Shown here: positions 61,820 through 64,000 of the stretch, in pieces
Numbering within the stretch: the stretch's first letter is position 1
Layout: each line of letters begins with the position of its first letter
Origin: Punica granatum
Lineage: Eukaryota; Streptophyta; Magnoliopsida; Myrtales; Lythraceae
Length of the DNA stretch: 64,000 bases
Reading direction: 5' to 3'
NCBI RefSeq assembly: GCF_007655135.1
Contig: NC_045127.1
Coordinates: 3,658,001 to 3,722,000 of the forward strand
Translations under genes and position numbers: made by a program
Notes under the pieces: generated by a model
What the model was told of the DNA's origin: nothing
Database searches by the model: none
The model's input: the letters and a program-made list of their open reading frames with translations, nothing else

Positions 61820-64000
61820 TCACAGGGTGCTCTTGTTGATCTTCCACCGAAGGCAGATGTAGGCACAGATCCTGTACCCAATAGCCATGGCTAGAAGGAT
61901 CCACACCTCCTGAAGGCCACCATCCAGACTGACAGTGTCGAATGAAGGCGAACTCTGGAGGGGTCGGCATCCGCCTCGGCTCTGGCATTCGTACAGCTGG
62001 TCTCCGGAGTACTGGACTTTCAGGAGGAGCCGGAACCCGTGGTACATGAAGGACAGGTACTTCAGCCACTGTACAAATGCTGGGATATGCTGCAATGACC
62101 AAAACAACATTAGCTGAGGCCCCTTTGATAAAATTTATTAAGTTGTCGGTCCTCAATCTCGATATGTTCTCTATTTTCATTGTTCTTCCTTTGACAATTA
62201 TCAATCACGTCATTCAAATTACACGAATGCTTATTTCAGTCTTTACGTAACATAGCAAGTGCTGACGATCTGCCATAGATAAAGGACGAGGAAAACAAAA
62301 ATCCAAAAGTTGAGGACCAAAACCGAACTTTTTCCGAAACACCAAACCTGGACATAATAACCTCCAGTGAGGAGGAATAGCATGAGCACCAGAGAAGCAG
62401 CCATGCCTGCACTCTTGACACTCATCACTGCTGCCCCGAAAAATTCCCCTGCCCCCTATCATTTATAATGAAACAGCACAATTAGCATATGAAATCGGCA
62501 TTTATGGAACTGATGATAAGTTGAATGACCAGTTCGTTTCGTGAATAATGTTTGTCGTGGATGAAGAAAACCTCCAAAACAATCATCTTTTTCATTGTTT
62601 GTCCACAGTAACATAAGACGAGCTTAGATGGAGCCGATCTAGTATGTATGAGTTGTGATGGAATTCCAGCAAAGATATGTTTAGCTGAATCTTGGTTAAC
62701 TCGGCTATACCTCGCTGGTGATCGCGATCAGTATTATCGCAAGCACGGTGAGGAGGAAGCAAGGGAAAGTTCTCTTGAAGCCGGCCATAAAATAGATGAT
62801 GACCATGAAGGAGGCTGGGTAGAACACATGGGCGATCATGTCACACAGCGTGCTGCACGCGTAATACACGCTCATCCGGTACATGTCGGCTCTCCTCTCC
62901 TTCACCAGATACACCTTCTCGAAGGGAAACACGTACACTGCCCCGAACAGCGATGATGACGTCCAGAATATGCAGATGTAGTACATTAACCCGACCTGCA
63001 CATTCAAACAGTCACATAAAAATCATAAACATAGAGTCATCTGATCTATTTTTCTCACGTAAATCGTCCCGATACCTGGTCTCGAAGTTGGGCCTCGGTG
63101 GCGGATTTGGAATTCCACCAGAGCATGCCCAGCAAGAGAGCAACTCCGAGGGCTTGGATTAATCTGAGGGCGTCAAAATAATCACTACACCTCTCTTTGA
63201 ATGTCCTCTTTGACAGTATCTGGAATTGTTCCCACCATGTCATTGTCCAGTCCTTCTTCACCTGAATTGCTTTCCGGAGCTGCTCTGGTGCCTGTACTGC
63301 TTGATGGTTCACCCGTTCCATCGGCTCCAACTGTGCACTGTACTTGAGCTGAAGATACTGCAAAATTACACCACAGAATTGAGCTTGATTTCCTTCATCT
63401 ATAAAGAAATAGAAGTTCCAACTGCTATTATCGTCATGGATCATAATAGACAGAAATCTGCAAGTATTTGTGCTCTTGTTGGGCTCAAGATCTCGCCCAT
63501 AATCTCATATTGCCAGTGTTGTACTTCTGCGGTGGGATTGTCAAAAAGTGCAATATGCGCGGATTTTTCCATTTCCTCGAAAAGATTACAGGTTAGCATT
63601 AAGGGGAAACTCATCAATATATATAGTTGAGATAGCGCTCTCAGCAGAAAAAATAAAAAAAAAATTCGACAAAAATCTTCCAAGTTCAGTAGAGTTGAGA
63701 ATTCACATGGATTCAGAATGGAGATTGATTCTTACTCTGATTATGGCCTTCTCTGGATAGGCGACTGCTCGAATTCCAGACAGATCATCGGGGATGCTGA
63801 TGTCGTTTACCTGTCCGGTTGCAAGATCAAGCAGAAATTCTGCGGGGTTCATCGCGATCTGAGGAATGAACCGCATTGACGAGAAATATTCGAGGGAGTC
63901 TCTAGCCCTCCCGTAGTAAATGGGGTAGCCTTCCGATATGAGCAGAAGCTTGTCGAACATGTGAAACATTCTACTCGATGGTTGGTGTATTGTTGTGATT
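61820..64000 (-). CDS. Half-size ABCG transporter, C-terminal half (ABCG26-like), runs off the window
   Basis: Exons on the minus strand: at least 64000-63736, then 63357-63076, 62995-62711, 62455-62348, 62089-61820. All joins keep frame. About 400 residues are present. The first visible residues, TTIHQPSSRMFHMFDKLLLISEG, are the H-loop end of the nucleotide-binding domain, so Walker A, signature and Walker B lie beyond 64000. The rest is the ABC2-type membrane domain (LRLIQALGVALLLGMLWW, FPFEKVYLVKERRADMYR, YYACSTLCDM), then the extracellular loop VQYSGDQLYEC...GGC and a last helix. Half-size ABCGs dimerise to export lipids, hormones or sporopollenin precursors. The QSSPSFDTV and YLSFMYHGFRLLLKVQYSGDQ stretches recall ABCG26 (pollen wall), but paralogue assignment is tentative. 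Confidence 0.9.

Overview
This window is nuclear DNA from a flowering plant, most likely a eudicot. The genes have many introns with GT/AG borders, the spacers are AT-rich with simple repeats, and the protein families are plant-type (RopGEF PRONE, Gnk2/DUF26, DC1, half-size ABCG). The spacers hold plant mobile elements: PIF/Harbinger, Tourist-like MITEs, an Au-like SINE and a TRIM-like LTR element. I cannot place it more precisely. There is no bacterial, organellar or viral segment, no CRISPR array and no biosynthetic cluster.

Layout. 0.57-1.68 kb (-): two-exon membrane-anchored SAM methyltransferase. 2-11.8 kb: gene-poor, with a truncated LTR element, a LINE fragment and a frameshifted DC1 fragment. 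11.88-13.66 kb (+): broken nuclear FKBP (FKBP43/53-type) gene, followed by a SINE with perfect 19-bp target-site duplications and a MITE. 17.2 kb (+): single-exon secreted ginkbilobin-like protein, followed by a multicopper-oxidase fragment and a second MITE. 19.1-24.2 kb (+): PUS10, 14 exons. 24.7-30.3 kb (-): prolyl oligopeptidase, 11 exons, tail to tail with PUS10. 30.70-35.25 kb: complete but inactivated PIF/Harbinger element with TIRs and TAA target duplications. 37.4-39.7 kb (+): RopGEF, 4 exons. 42.9-43.1 kb: copied piece of a prolyl-oligopeptidase gene that includes intron sequence. 43.97-50.45 kb (+): SMU1 splicing factor, 16 exons. 51.36-55.46 kb (+): QTRT2, the second subunit of the queuine tRNA-ribosyltransferase, 10 exons. 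55.5-60.1 kb: repeat-rich spacer. 60.1-60.5 kb (-): small serine-rich-type protein. 61.8-64.0 kb (-): C-terminal half of an ABCG transporter, probably ABCG26-like, running off the window.

The genes form no evident operon or pathway. Two (PUS10, QTRT2) modify tRNA and one (SMU1) acts in splicing; the rest are unrelated. I joined exons by hand. For each multi-exon gene the exon lengths sum to a whole number of codons and every join keeps frame, so I trust those models more than any single splice call.

I found no clearly new biological system. The most informative observations are the dissected Harbinger element, with a tandem array that stops at its first start codon, the lesion-by-lesion decay of the FKBP gene beside a well-preserved SINE, and several small gene fossils in what looks like empty spacer.
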